A stretch of DNA of 64,000 bases, taken from contig NZ_JH992926.1 in the NCBI RefSeq assembly GCF_000315425.1, forward strand, positions 223,161 to 287,160, written 5' to 3'. This DNA comes from Massilia timonae CCUG 45783. GTDB lineage: Bacteria; Pseudomonadota; Gammaproteobacteria; Burkholderiales; Burkholderiaceae_D. Of the stretch, positions 1-8,500 are shown piece by piece. How positions within the stretch are numbered: position 1 is the first letter of the stretch; each line of letters opens with the position of its first letter. The position numbers and the translations under genes were made by a program. The notes beneath the pieces are model-generated. The model ran no database searches, was not told the origin of the DNA, and saw only the letters and a list, made by a program, of their open reading frames with translations.

Positions 1-881
1 CCGAAGCCGCTGGTCTGGGTCGCTTCGTGCACGATCACGCAGCGGCCGGTCTTCTTGACCGAGGCGACGATGGTGCCCAAGTCGAGCGGCCAGATGCTGC
101 GCAGGTCGATCACCTCGGCATCGACGCCGGACTCGCGCGCCGCCGCTTCGGCGACCCAGACCATGGTGCCGTAGGCCAGCACGGTGACGTCATTGCCGGG
201 GCGGACGATGGCGGCTTTATCCAGGTCGACGGTGTAGTAACCCGTTGGGACTTCGCCCTTCGGATGGCCGGACCAGGGCACGACCGGACGGTCGTGGTGG
301 CCGTCGAACGGGCCGTTGTAAAGACGTTTCGGTTCCAGGAAGATCACCGGATCGTCGTTCTCGATCGAGGCGATCAGCAGGCCCTTGGCGTCGTACGGGT
401 TCGAGGGCATCACGGTGCGCAGGCCGCACACGTGGGTGAAGAAGGCTTCGGGGCTCTGGCTGTGGGTCTGGCCGCCGTAGATGCCGCCGCCGCAGGGCAT
501 GCGGATCACCATCGACGCCGTGAATTCGCCGGCCGAGCGATAGCGCAGGCGCGCCGCCTCGGACACGATCTGGTCGGTCGCCGGATAAAAATAGTCGGCG
601 AACTGGATCTCGACCACCGGGCGCAGGCCATAGGCGGCCATGCCGACCGCGGTGCCGACGATGCCGCCTTCCGAGATCGGCGCGTCGAACACGCGCGACT
701 TGCCGTATTTTGCTTGCAGCCCATCGGTGACGCGGAACACGCCGCCAAAGTAGCCGACGTCCTGGCCATACACCACGACGTTGTCGTCGCGTTCCATCAT
801 CACGTCCATGGCCGAGCGCAGGGCCTGGATCATGGTCATCGACATCGATGCGATGTCCTTGGGTTGATCGTCTCGTGCCAT
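1..881 (-). CDS. bkdA2: 2-oxoisovalerate dehydrogenase E1 beta subunit (3' end outside window)
   Basis: Beta subunit of the thiamine-diphosphate E1 component of the branched-chain 2-oxoacid dehydrogenase, which decarboxylates the 2-oxoacids of Val, Leu and Ile. About 293 codons are visible; the C-terminus lies beyond position 1. The translation has the typical opening (MTMIQALRSAMD), then GQDVGYFGGVFRVTDGL, and the TPP-proximal stretch DAPISEGGIVGTAVGMA. Start: ATG at 881 has GGGAG seven bases upstream; an ATG at 887 would overlap the alpha-subunit stop (ATGA) but has almost no ribosome-site spacing. It follows the alpha gene directly, so both are translated from one transcript. The E2 and E3 genes would be expected just outside the window. 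Confidence 0.93.
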   Translation of the reverse strand, partial: MARDDQPKDIASMSMTMIQALRSAMDVMMERDDNVVVYGQDVGYFGGVFRVTDGLQAKYGKSRVFDAPISEGGIVGTAVGMAAYGLRPVVEIQFADYFYPATDQIVSEAARLRYRSAGEFTASMVIRMPCGGGIYGGQTHSQSPEAFFTHVCGLRTVMPSNPYDAKGLLIASIENDDPVIFLEPKRLYNGPFDGHHDRPVVPWSGHPKGEVPTGYYTVDLDKAAIVRPGNDVTVLAYGTMVWVAEAAARESGVDAEVIDLRSIWPLDLGTIVASVKKTGRCVIVHEATQTSGF

Positions 882-883
882 CC

Positions 884-2116
884 TCATACTCCCAACTGCT
901 GACGCTGACGGCGCAGGTGCTCCGGCATGTCTTTATAAACGTCCTCGAACATGGTCGCGGCGCTCGGCGCGCGCTCGTCGCCCAGGGTGCCGTGGCTTTC
1001 GGCTTCCTTCTGCGCGGCCAGCACTTCGGCTTCGAGCTCGGCGTGCACGGCCTCGTGCTCGGCATCCGACCACCAGCCCAGATTCGTCAGGTACTGGCGC
1101 AGGCGCGCGATCGGGTCGCCCAGCGGGAAGCGGGCATAGTCGTCGGCCGGACGGTAGCGCGATGGATCGTCCGAGGTCGAGTGCGGGCCGCCGCGGTAGG
1201 TGACCCATTCGATCAGGGTCGGACCGAGATTGCTGCGCGCTCTTTCGGCGGCCCAGCGCGAGGCCGACAGCACGGCCAGGAAGTCGTTGCCGTCCACGCG
1301 CAGCGAGGCGATGCCGCTGCCGATGCCGCGGGTGGCGAAGGTCACGCTCTCGCCGCCGGCGATCGCCTGGAAGCTCGAGATCGCCCACTGGTTGTTGACC
1401 ACGTTGAGGATGACCGGCGCGCGGTACACATGGGCAAAGGTGAGGGCGGTCGAGAAATCGGATTCGGCGGTGGCGCCGTCGCCGATCCAGGCCGACGCTA
1501 TTTTCGTGTCGCCCTTGATGCTTGACGCCATGGCCCAGCCCACCGCTTGCGGGTACTGGGTGGCGAGGTTGCCGGAAATGGTGAAGAAGCCGGCCTCGCG
1601 CACCGAATACATCACGGGCAGCTGGCGGCCCTTGAGCGGATCGCGCTCGTTGGACAGCAGCTGGCAGATCATGTCGACCAGCGGTACCTGGCGCGCCATC
1701 AACAGGCTTTGCTGGCGGTAGGTCGGGAAATTCATGTCGCCGTCGCGCAGGGCGAGGGCGTGGGCGGTGCCGATCGCCTCTTCGCCGAGCGAGACCATGT
1801 AGAACGACATCTTCTTCTGGCGCTGGGCGATCACCATGCGCGCGTCGAAGATGCGGGTCTTCATCATGGTGCGCAAGCCGAAGCGCAGCAGCTCGCGGTC
1901 GGGTTCCTCGGCCCAGGGGCCGACGGCGTTGCCGTGCTCGTCGAGCACGCGGATCAGTTGTTGGGCGATGTCGCTTGTCTCCAATGGAGCGACATCGATC
2001 GGTGGACGCCGGACCGAACCGGCAGCGCTCACCTGGAGAAACGAAAAATCGGTCTTGCAGCCCGGGCGGCCGGTAGGCTCCGGTACGTGCAGCGACAGAG
2101 GATTGCTCTGGCTCAT
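884..2116 (-). CDS. bkdA1: 2-oxoisovalerate dehydrogenase E1 alpha subunit
   Basis: Alpha subunit of the same E1 complex, 410 residues, the usual length of bacterial BkdA1. The TPP-binding motif is visible as IGDGATAESDF followed about 25 residues later by NVVNNQWA; the region YRQQSLLMARQVPLVDM is also typical of branched-chain rather than pyruvate E1 alpha. First gene of the bkd operon on the minus strand, with a promoter and palindrome 40-70 bases upstream of its start. Cytoplasmic. Confidence 0.95.
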   Translation of the reverse strand: MSQSNPLSLHVPEPTGRPGCKTDFSFLQVSAAGSVRRPPIDVAPLETSDIAQQLIRVLDEHGNAVGPWAEEPDRELLRFGLRTMMKTRIFDARMVIAQRQKKMSFYMVSLGEEAIGTAHALALRDGDMNFPTYRQQSLLMARQVPLVDMICQLLSNERDPLKGRQLPVMYSVREAGFFTISGNLATQYPQAVGWAMASSIKGDTKIASAWIGDGATAESDFSTALTFAHVYRAPVILNVVNNQWAISSFQAIAGGESVTFATRGIGSGIASLRVDGNDFLAVLSASRWAAERARSNLGPTLIEWVTYRGGPHSTSDDPSRYRPADDYARFPLGDPIARLRQYLTNLGWWSDAEHEAVHAELEAEVLAAQKEAESHGTLGDERAPSAATMFEDVYKDMPEHLRRQRQQLGV

Positions 2117-2507
2117 ATTATGCTTTCCCTTTTGAGGTGTTTTGCAGCAAGAGGCATCATAGACCTTTACTTGACGTTTACGTCAACTGCGCGAAACTAT
2201 TTTCATATTGCTGTGCACCATAGAAAGCCGCCATTGCTTGCCATTGCGGGTGGCGTTGCCTGGATTGGCGCGACTGCGGCGGTTCATGCGGCATGGGTGC
2301 GCCGCACAGCGCGCGGGTGCACGGATGACAATAGAGCATTGAGCGGGCAGGTCGTTGGGCTTGGCTAAACGGACGCAAGCATATGGGTGCCCGGGCGGCG
2401 TTTGGCCGCATTCGTCGCACCATCGTGCATTTCGTCGCAAACCGCATGCCGTGCAGAAGGGGCGGCGCTAGCATCGTGCATTCGCGATGAGCTGACCGAC
2501 AGGACCA
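2117..2507. other. Intergenic region between bkd and the S41-like gene
   Basis: About 390 bases between divergent genes. It holds the bkd promoter and palindrome (2156-2186). The rest (2190-2507) shows no convincing gene, hairpin or repeat; short open frames on the minus strand lack ribosome sites and recognisable protein character. Confidence 0.6.
2156..2186 (-). promoter_or_regulatory. bkd promoter with MerR/LiuR-like operator
   Basis: On the minus strand a -35 box TTGACG (2186-2181) is separated by 19 bases from a -10 box TATGAT (2161-2156), 40 bases before the bkdA1 start. The -35 is one arm of the inverted repeat TTGACG-TTTA-CGTCAA (2171-2186). A 19-base spacer is the hallmark of MerR-family activated promoters. 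From memory, the MerR-type regulator LiuR of branched-chain amino-acid genes in proteobacteria uses palindromes of this kind; that assignment is inference. Confidence 0.6.
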
Positions 2508-2519
2508 TTGAAAGCACGC

Positions 2520-3800
2520 ATGCATCCACGACTGCTGTCCAGGATTTCCCGATTTAGCCCGCTACTGGCGACCTTCCTCCTTGCCTGCGGGCCGGCGGCT
2601 GCGGCGGATGGCGCGCCGCAGCCCATCAGCGCGGCGCAGTTTCGCGAGGATATCGCCTTCGTCCGCGCCATGATCGCGCGCATGCATCCGGATCCCGGCT
2701 TCTCGACCGATCCGCCGGCCCTGCACCGCGCGCTCGACCGGATGGCGCACGAGGCGCCGCTCACGCTCACGCGCGACGAGGCCTGGCGGCGCCTGGCAGC
2801 GGTCAATGCGCTGCTGGCCGACGGTCACTTCTTGATCGGCTATCCGGACTGGCGCAAGGAAACGCGTGCGTGGCTGGCGCAGGGCGGCGGCCTGTTTCCG
2901 GTCGAGGTGAACGTCGATCCGGATGGCGCACTCCATCTGTCGACAGCGCCGGCCCGGGTGGTCTCGGTCAATGGCGTGGCCGCAGGGGAGCTCGTGTCGA
3001 CCCTGTCGTCCATGGTGCACGGCGATACGCCGCGATTCCGGGCAAACCTGCTGGGCCAGCGCTGGTGGCTGTACTACTGGAAGCGGTTTGGCGCTCCCGA
3101 GACCTACGAACTGGTGCTGGAAGAGGAGGGTGTGCGGCGTACGGTCACCATGCCCGCTCGCCGCACGCTCCCGCACGTCCTGGAACAGGAGGCACGCCAG
3201 CCCTTCGATCTCGCGATCGACCGGGATGGCCGCGCAGTGCTGACGGTCGACACCTTCGGCCTGGCCGATCCCGCGCCATTCCTGGCGTTTACGCGTGACG
3301 CCTTCGCCCGCATCCGGGCGCAGGGTGTGACCAGCCTGGTGATCGACGTCAGCAAGAACGGTGGAGGCGACGACGTGGTGTGGCTGGACGGCTTGATGCC
3401 GTATCTGGCGACGCAACCCTACCGGACCGGCTCGAGCTATCGCGGCCTGGCGCGGGCCCCGGCGGGTGCGCCGGCCAAGCCCATGCAGGGAGAAATCGCG
3501 ACCTGGCGCCAGCCGCAGCCGGATAATCCGCTGCGCTTCGCGGGCAAGACGTACGTACGGATCGGACCCGGCACCTATTCGTCCGCCATCCTGTTCGCCA
3601 ACGTGATGCACGATTTCGGCTTCGCGACCCTGGTCGGCGCGGGCGGCGCCGCCAGGCGCTCGCAATCGGGCGGCATCCGCGACGTCGTCCTGCCGCACAG
3701 CGGCCTGGCGCTGACCCTGCCGCGCTTCATTCTGGACCCGCCTTCCGGTCGTGCGCCGGAGTCGCTTCTCGAGGAGAATGCGGCAGGTTCGGGCAACTAG
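2520..3800 (+). CDS. Secreted S41-peptidase-like protein
   Basis: About 426 residues with an N-terminal signal peptide ending near the Ala-rich GPAAAADG. The C-terminal half looks like a tail-specific protease (S41/ClpP-like) fold: VTSLVIDVSKNGGGDD corresponds to the core strand-turn, and GTYSSAILFANVM contains a Ser in the place of the S41 nucleophile. No obvious PDZ domain; the N-terminal 250 residues resemble the helical and beta regions of uncharacterised S41 relatives. The start is uncertain: ATG at 2520, or TTG at 2508, which has AGGA close upstream. Its stop overlaps the convergent permease gene by 4 bases. Substrate unknown. Confidence 0.7.
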   Translation: MHPRLLSRISRFSPLLATFLLACGPAAAADGAPQPISAAQFREDIAFVRAMIARMHPDPGFSTDPPALHRALDRMAHEAPLTLTRDEAWRRLAAVNALLADGHFLIGYPDWRKETRAWLAQGGGLFPVEVNVDPDGALHLSTAPARVVSVNGVAAGELVSTLSSMVHGDTPRFRANLLGQRWWLYYWKRFGAPETYELVLEEEGVRRTVTMPARRTLPHVLEQEARQPFDLAIDRDGRAVLTVDTFGLADPAPFLAFTRDAFARIRAQGVTSLVIDVSKNGGGDDVVWLDGLMPYLATQPYRTGSSYRGLARAPAGAPAKPMQGEIATWRQPQPDNPLRFAGKTYVRIGPGTYSSAILFANVMHDFGFATLVGAGGAARRSQSGGIRDVVLPHSGLALTLPRFILDPPSGRAPESLLEENAAGSGN

Positions 3801-5149
3801 CGGGTCTTGCGCCGCTCGCGCAGCCAGTAGCCCAGGCCAAGCACCGCCAGCCATACCGGAATGAGGAATACCGAGATGCGCAGGCCGGGCGTGAGCAGCA
3901 TCACGACCAGCAGGATGGCGACGAATCCCAGGCAGACGTAATTCGACAGCGGGAACCAGGGGCTGCGAAAGCTCGTCTTCGCGCCGAGCTGGTCCTTGCT
4001 GCGTCGAAAACGCAGGTGGCTCCACGAGATCATGGCCCAGTTCAGGACCAGGGCGGTCGTGGCCAGCGTCATCACCATGCCCAGCGCCTCGCGCGGCAGG
4101 AAGTAATTGATCAGGATTGCCGACCCGGTCGCCACGGCCGACACGCCCAGCGCCACCAGCGGCACGCCGCGGCGGTTGGTGTACTTCAGCGACGCCGGCG
4201 CATTGCCCTGTTCGGCCAGGCCGAACAGCATGCGGCTGTTGGCATACACGCAGCCGTTATACACCGACAGCGCGGCGGTCAGCACGACCAGGTTGAGGAC
4301 GTTGGCGACCCAGCCGCTGTCGAGCGCCTGGAAGATCAGGACGAAGGGGCTGCCGCCGGTGACCACCTTTTGCCACGGGTACAGCATCAGGAGCACGGCC
4401 AGCGCGCCGATGTAGAAGATCAGGATCCGGTACAGCGCGTTGTTGGTGGCGCGCGGGATCGTGCGCGCCGGGTCGTCGGCTTCGGCGGCGGTGATGCCGA
4501 TCAGCTCCAGGCCGCCAAAGGAGAACATGATCACCGCCATCGCCATCGCGAGGCCGGCCACGCCGTGCGGGAAGAAGCCGCCGTGCTGCCACAGATTGGC
4601 CACGCCGGCCTCGGGGCCGGCGCCGCCGCCCACCAGCAGGTAGATGCCGAACACGATCATGCCGACCACCGCGACCACCTTGATCACGGCGAACCAGAAT
4701 TCCATTTCGCCGAAGGCCTTCACGTTGAGCAGGCTGATGCAGTTGACCAGCACGAAGAAGCCGAGCGCCGAGACCCAGGTCGGCAGGTCCGGGAACCAGT
4801 ACTGCATATAGATGCCGAGCGCGGTCAGCTCGGCCAGGCTGACGAGGATGTACATCACCCAGTAGTTCCAGCCCGAGACGAAGCCGGCCCAGCGCCCGCA
4901 ATACTTGTCGGCGAAGTGGCTGAAGGAACCGGCCACCGGCTCGTCGACGATCATTTCGCCGAGCTGGCGCATGATCAGGAAGGCGACCGCGCCGGCGATC
5001 GCATAGCCCAGCAGCACCGAGGGGCCGGCCATCTGGATGGTGGAGGCGATGCCGAGGAACAGGCCGGTGCCGATGGCGCCGCCGAGGGCGATCAGCTGGA
5101 TGTGGCGGTTCTTCAGCCCGCGCTTGAGTTCGTTGTGCCCGTCGGCCAT
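3797..5149 (-). CDS. aroP: AroP-type amino-acid permease
   Basis: APC-superfamily inner-membrane symporter of 450 residues with about 12 membrane segments. The sequence follows E. coli AroP closely from LKRGLKNRHIQLIALGGAIG through GEMVV/IVDEPVAGSFSHFA, SGWNYWV, FGEMEFWFA, MFSFGGLELIGITAAEA and SVYNGCVYANSRM. By homology it imports Phe, Tyr and Trp by proton symport; related PheP/YifK transporters cannot be excluded. Its position fits the tyrosine degradation genes a few kilobases downstream. Single-gene unit on the minus strand. Confidence 0.88.
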   Translation of the reverse strand: MADGHNELKRGLKNRHIQLIALGGAIGTGLFLGIASTIQMAGPSVLLGYAIAGAVAFLIMRQLGEMIVDEPVAGSFSHFADKYCGRWAGFVSGWNYWVMYILVSLAELTALGIYMQYWFPDLPTWVSALGFFVLVNCISLLNVKAFGEMEFWFAVIKVVAVVGMIVFGIYLLVGGGAGPEAGVANLWQHGGFFPHGVAGLAMAMAVIMFSFGGLELIGITAAEADDPARTIPRATNNALYRILIFYIGALAVLLMLYPWQKVVTGGSPFVLIFQALDSGWVANVLNLVVLTAALSVYNGCVYANSRMLFGLAEQGNAPASLKYTNRRGVPLVALGVSAVATGSAILINYFLPREALGMVMTLATTALVLNWAMISWSHLRFRRSKDQLGAKTSFRSPWFPLSNYVCLGFVAILLVVMLLTPGLRISVFLIPVWLAVLGLGYWLRERRKTR

Positions 5150-5285
5150 GGTCCGTCTCGTGGTCTTGCCAGAAAGACAGGGATTCTACTGCATCCTTTG
5201 GGCCAGGCAAACCTGCGCCGCGAAGTGCGGGCTCGGGCTATGCTGGCGGCAACGGCATGTCGCCGATCACCAACGAGGAGAAACC

Positions 5286-5390
5286 ATGCGCAAGATGATC
5301 ATGATGGCCCTGGCCGGGCTGATCTGGAAACAGTTTCAAACGAAGGTAATGAAGCGTCCACCGGCGCCCAAGCGCACCTGGCGCTACTGA
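5286..5390 (+). CDS. Small basic protein (34 aa), hypothetical
   Basis: A 34-codon frame starting MRKMIMMALAGLIWKQ, with a short hydrophobic N-terminal stretch and a strongly basic tail (KRPPAPKRTWRY). A good ribosome site (GAGGAG) lies 5 bases before the ATG, and a TATGCT -10-like box lies about 45 bases upstream. It sits alone between two minus-strand genes. I do not recognise a family. The ribosome site and amino-acid composition favour a real small membrane-associated peptide, but the evidence is only local. Confidence 0.5.
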   Translation: MRKMIMMALAGLIWKQFQTKVMKRPPAPKRTWRY

Positions 5391-5408
5391 TCCGTCGCGT
5401 TTAATCCG

Positions 5409-6110
5409 TCATACGCTGTGCGGCAGGCCGAGGTTGCGGTTTGCCGGCACGGCGACGTCCATCATGCGCGGGCGCGGCAGGTCGAGCGCGGCCATCAGCG
5501 CGATGAAGTCGTCGCGGCTGCGGTTGGCCAGGCGCGCATTGTGGCGCCGCTCCCAGCCGATGGTCGACACCGACTGGCCCTTGTAGTCGTGGCCCGGCCA
5601 CACCCGCACGTGGTCGTCCAGGGCGAACAGCTTGCGCGTGACGCTGTCGTACAGGCTCTCCGAACTCCCGCTCTGGAAGTCGGTGCGGCCGCAGCCGTCG
5701 ATGAGCAGGGTGTCGCCGGTGAACAGATTGCCGCGCCACAGATAGCACATGCTGCCGGCCGTGTGGCCGGGCGTGTGGATCACGGCGATGTGCTCGTGCA
5801 GGCCGAAGCGGACCTGGTCGCCATCTTGCAGCTGGACTTCGGCCGGCGGGATGTCGCAGCCGCTCGGCACGCAAGCCTTGGCTCCCGTCTGCGCGCGCAG
5901 GCGGCCGGCCGAGGTCACGTGGTCGGCATGGGCATGGGTTTCCAGCACGTGGGTCAGGCGCAGGCCGAGGCGCTCGACATGCGCCAGGTCGCGTGTGAAA
6001 TGGCGGTCGACCGGGTCGATGATGACGGCATCAATGCTGCCCGGCGCGGCCAGAATATAGGTGAAGGTCGACGATTCGGCGTCGAACAGCTGGATCGGAT
6101 TGACTTGCAT
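5409..6110 (-). CDS. ETHE1-like persulfide dioxygenase (MBL fold)
   Basis: Metallo-beta-lactamase-fold protein of 233 residues. The metal motif THAHADH, the later ligand HTPGHTAGS, TGDTLLIDGCGRTDFQ and PGHDYKG are the signature of the ETHE1/persulfide dioxygenase branch, which oxidises glutathione persulfide to sulfite with a mononuclear iron. It starts at the ATG at 6110 with GAGGAG upstream; the longer open frame upstream is not coding. It follows the TlpA-like gene on the same strand after 59 bases, suggesting a joint sulfur/thiol redox unit. Confidence 0.88.
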   Translation of the reverse strand: MQVNPIQLFDAESSTFTYILAAPGSIDAVIIDPVDRHFTRDLAHVERLGLRLTHVLETHAHADHVTSAGRLRAQTGAKACVPSGCDIPPAEVQLQDGDQVRFGLHEHIAVIHTPGHTAGSMCYLWRGNLFTGDTLLIDGCGRTDFQSGSSESLYDSVTRKLFALDDHVRVWPGHDYKGQSVSTIGWERRHNARLANRSRDDFIALMAALDLPRPRMMDVAVPANRNLGLPHSV

Positions 6111-6169
6111 GGATAGCTCCTCGGTTGCCGCGCTGTTGTACCACAAGTCGCCGGCGGCGGGTAGGCGCT

Positions 6170-6976
6170 TCAGGGCCGCAGGCTGGCCAGCTTGTCCTTC
6201 AGCGTCGCCTCCGACAGCTCGCCGACGTGACGCAGGCGCAGCTTGCCGTCGGCATCGTAGAACAGGGTGGTGGGATAGCCGGCGGCGCCGGTGCGCGCCG
6301 CGACCTGGCCGGCCGGATCGATCACGACGTTCTGCAGGCGCAGCTGCTGGGTGGCCAGGAAACGCCGCACCACCACGCTGGATTCGCCCTGGTTGACGAA
6401 CACGAAGCCGATGTCCGGGTTGGCCTGCTGCGCCGCCTGCATGGCGGGCATCTCGCGCCGGCACGGTGGACACCAGGTGGCCCACAGGTTGACCACCAGC
6501 GGGCGCCCCGCCAGGCTTCGCAGCGGCACCTCGCTGCCGTCGAGCCGGCGCACCATCAGGTCGGGCATCGGCGGACGCGGCGGCGCCAGCGCCTGGGCCG
6601 CCACCAGCCCGCCGATCCAGACCGCGCCGCCGGCCAGCACGCTGGCCAGCAGCGGACGGCGCAATTCGGCGCGGCGCCGCGTCAGTTCGGCGCCGATCAC
6701 GCAGGCGACGATCAGGCCGGCCACCGGCTCGAAGCCGCCGTCGCGGATGTCCAGCGCGCTCCATGGCGCCTTGAGGTAGATGTCGTGGTGCTTGAGGACG
6801 AACACGGCCCGCGCGGCGACGAAGCCCGCCACGATCATCCGCCACAGCACCGTGCCGGCGTCATGGCCGCGCCGGCGGCGCAACCAGTCGGCCGTGGTGG
6901 TCGCCGCCAGCAGGGCCAGCACGACCAGCGCCGCCGACAGCGGAATGATGAGGGGGCCGAGCCTGACGACGTCCAT
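6170..6976 (-). CDS. Membrane-anchored TlpA-family thiol-disulfide oxidoreductase
   Basis: 268 residues: an N-terminal domain with four predicted membrane segments (to about residue 135), then a periplasmic thioredoxin domain with the catalytic WCPPC in NLWATWCPPCRREMP. The cis-proline region is GYPTTLFYDADG. The membrane domain (AARAVFVLKH...DIRDGGFEPVAGL) resembles the fold of prolipoprotein diacylglyceryl transferase without its catalytic residues; that is my inference. ATG at 6976 has AAGGA upstream; a TTG at 6997 is less likely. It probably reduces periplasmic disulfides (for example in cytochrome c maturation). Confidence 0.82.
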   Translation of the reverse strand: MDVVRLGPLIIPLSAALVVLALLAATTTADWLRRRRGHDAGTVLWRMIVAGFVAARAVFVLKHHDIYLKAPWSALDIRDGGFEPVAGLIVACVIGAELTRRRAELRRPLLASVLAGGAVWIGGLVAAQALAPPRPPMPDLMVRRLDGSEVPLRSLAGRPLVVNLWATWCPPCRREMPAMQAAQQANPDIGFVFVNQGESSVVVRRFLATQQLRLQNVVIDPAGQVAARTGAAGYPTTLFYDADGKLRLRHVGELSEATLKDKLASLRP

Positions 6977-7042
6977 GCCGATCCTTGTGCGGTTCAAAGC
7001 ATGAGTATACTTGGACGCCGGGCGCGGCGTGCGAGCGACTGA

Positions 7043-8368
7043 TCAGGTCTCTTCTGCAACCGGTTCCGGCGCGGGCAGCTGCGCCACCAGGATGCGGTCG
7101 ATGCGGTTGCCGTCCATGTCGACCACCTCGATCCGGTAGCCGTCCCATTCGAAGAACTCGGACGTCTTGGGGATGTAGCCGAACTGGTACAGCACGAAGC
7201 CGGCCAGTGTGTGGTATGCCCCGGTGCCTTCGTCCGGGAAGCGCACGTCGGTATTCATCAGGTCGCGGAAGCGGTCGAGGTCCACGCCGCCGTCGAGCAG
7301 CCAGCTGCCGTCCTGGCGCTGCACCGCGTCGGGATCGTTCTCTTCGCCGATCACGGTGACGTCGCCCACCAGGGCGCTCATCACGTCGGACAGGGTGACC
7401 ATGCCCTGGATGTCGCCGTACTCGTCGACGATCAGGGCCAGTTCGGCGCGGTTCTTCTTGAACAGTTCGAGCAGCACCATCGCGCTCACGGTCTCGGGCA
7501 CGAACAGCAGATCGGACACCGCATCCTCGATGTTCACCGCCTCGAGCGAGCCATGGCGCACCGACTGCGCCAGCAGGTCGCGCACCTTCACGTAGCCCAG
7601 GATCTGGGCGCGGTCGCCGCGGTACACGGGGAAGCGGCTGTAGGTGTGGCAGCTGATCAGCTCCAGGATGTCGCGCCGCTGGGCGTCGAGGTCGATCATG
7701 ACCAGGTCGACCCGCGGCGTCATGAGCGCCTTCAGGTGGCGGTCGTCCAGGCGCAGCGCGCGCGAGACGATGTCGTACTCGGTCTTTTCGAACAGGCCGG
7801 CGTCGGTGCCTTCCTTGAACATGCCCGTGATGTCTTCCTCGGTCGGCGCTTCTTCCTTGGCGTCGTGGATGCCGAACAGGCGCACGATCGCCTCGGTGGT
7901 CAGCGACAGCACCTTGACGAACGGCGACATGATCACCGACAGCATGTTCAGCGGCGGGGCGATCAGGGTCGCCATCGTCTCCGGATGGCGCATCGCGATG
8001 CGCTTGGGCACCAGCTCGCCCAGGACGATGGAGAAGAAGGTGATCGCCAGCACCACCACGAACAGCGCGATCTCGTAGGCGTAGGGCGCCAGGAAGCCGA
8101 TGGTCTCGATCTGCGGCGTCAGGCGCGACACCAGCGAGGCTTCGCCGAAGGCGCCGGTGAAGATGCCGATCAGGGTGATGCCCACCTGGACGGTGGACAG
8201 GAAGTGGCTGGGATTGTCGGCCAGCGCGATCGCGGTGCGGGCGCCGCGGCTGCCTTCTTCGGCGCGCCGTTCCAGGCGCATGCGCTTGGCCGAGACGAGC
8301 GCGAGTTCGCTCATCGCGAACACCCCGTTCAGCAGGATGAGAACGAGGATGATCAATATGTCTGACAT
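7043..8368 (-). CDS. CNNM/CorC (hemolysin C-type) membrane protein
   Basis: 441 residues: N-terminal DUF21 domain with about four membrane segments (SDILIILVLILLNGVFAMSE), a CBS pair in the middle (TPRVDLVMID... and FKKNRAELALIVDEYGDIQGMVTLSDVMSALVGD), and a C-terminal CorC_HlyC transporter-associated domain. The family is linked to magnesium/cobalt efflux or resistance; the old hemolysin name is not a function statement. The start could instead be the ATG at 8386; 8368 matches the usual short N-terminus. Confidence 0.88.
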   Translation of the reverse strand: MSDILIILVLILLNGVFAMSELALVSAKRMRLERRAEEGSRGARTAIALADNPSHFLSTVQVGITLIGIFTGAFGEASLVSRLTPQIETIGFLAPYAYEIALFVVVLAITFFSIVLGELVPKRIAMRHPETMATLIAPPLNMLSVIMSPFVKVLSLTTEAIVRLFGIHDAKEEAPTEEDITGMFKEGTDAGLFEKTEYDIVSRALRLDDRHLKALMTPRVDLVMIDLDAQRRDILELISCHTYSRFPVYRGDRAQILGYVKVRDLLAQSVRHGSLEAVNIEDAVSDLLFVPETVSAMVLLELFKKNRAELALIVDEYGDIQGMVTLSDVMSALVGDVTVIGEENDPDAVQRQDGSWLLDGGVDLDRFRDLMNTDVRFPDEGTGAYHTLAGFVLYQFGYIPKTSEFFEWDGYRIEVVDMDGNRIDRILVAQLPAPEPVAEET

Positions 8369-8500
8369 GCTGGGCTCTTGCCCCATGACCGGTCGTGCCG
8401 GGCCGTGGCCGGGCAGGCCACCATGGCCTGCCCGCGAATCATGGCATAAATGACAAAATCCGGGAACACCGCTGCGTGCGCTGCGCGCTTCACTGCCGGC

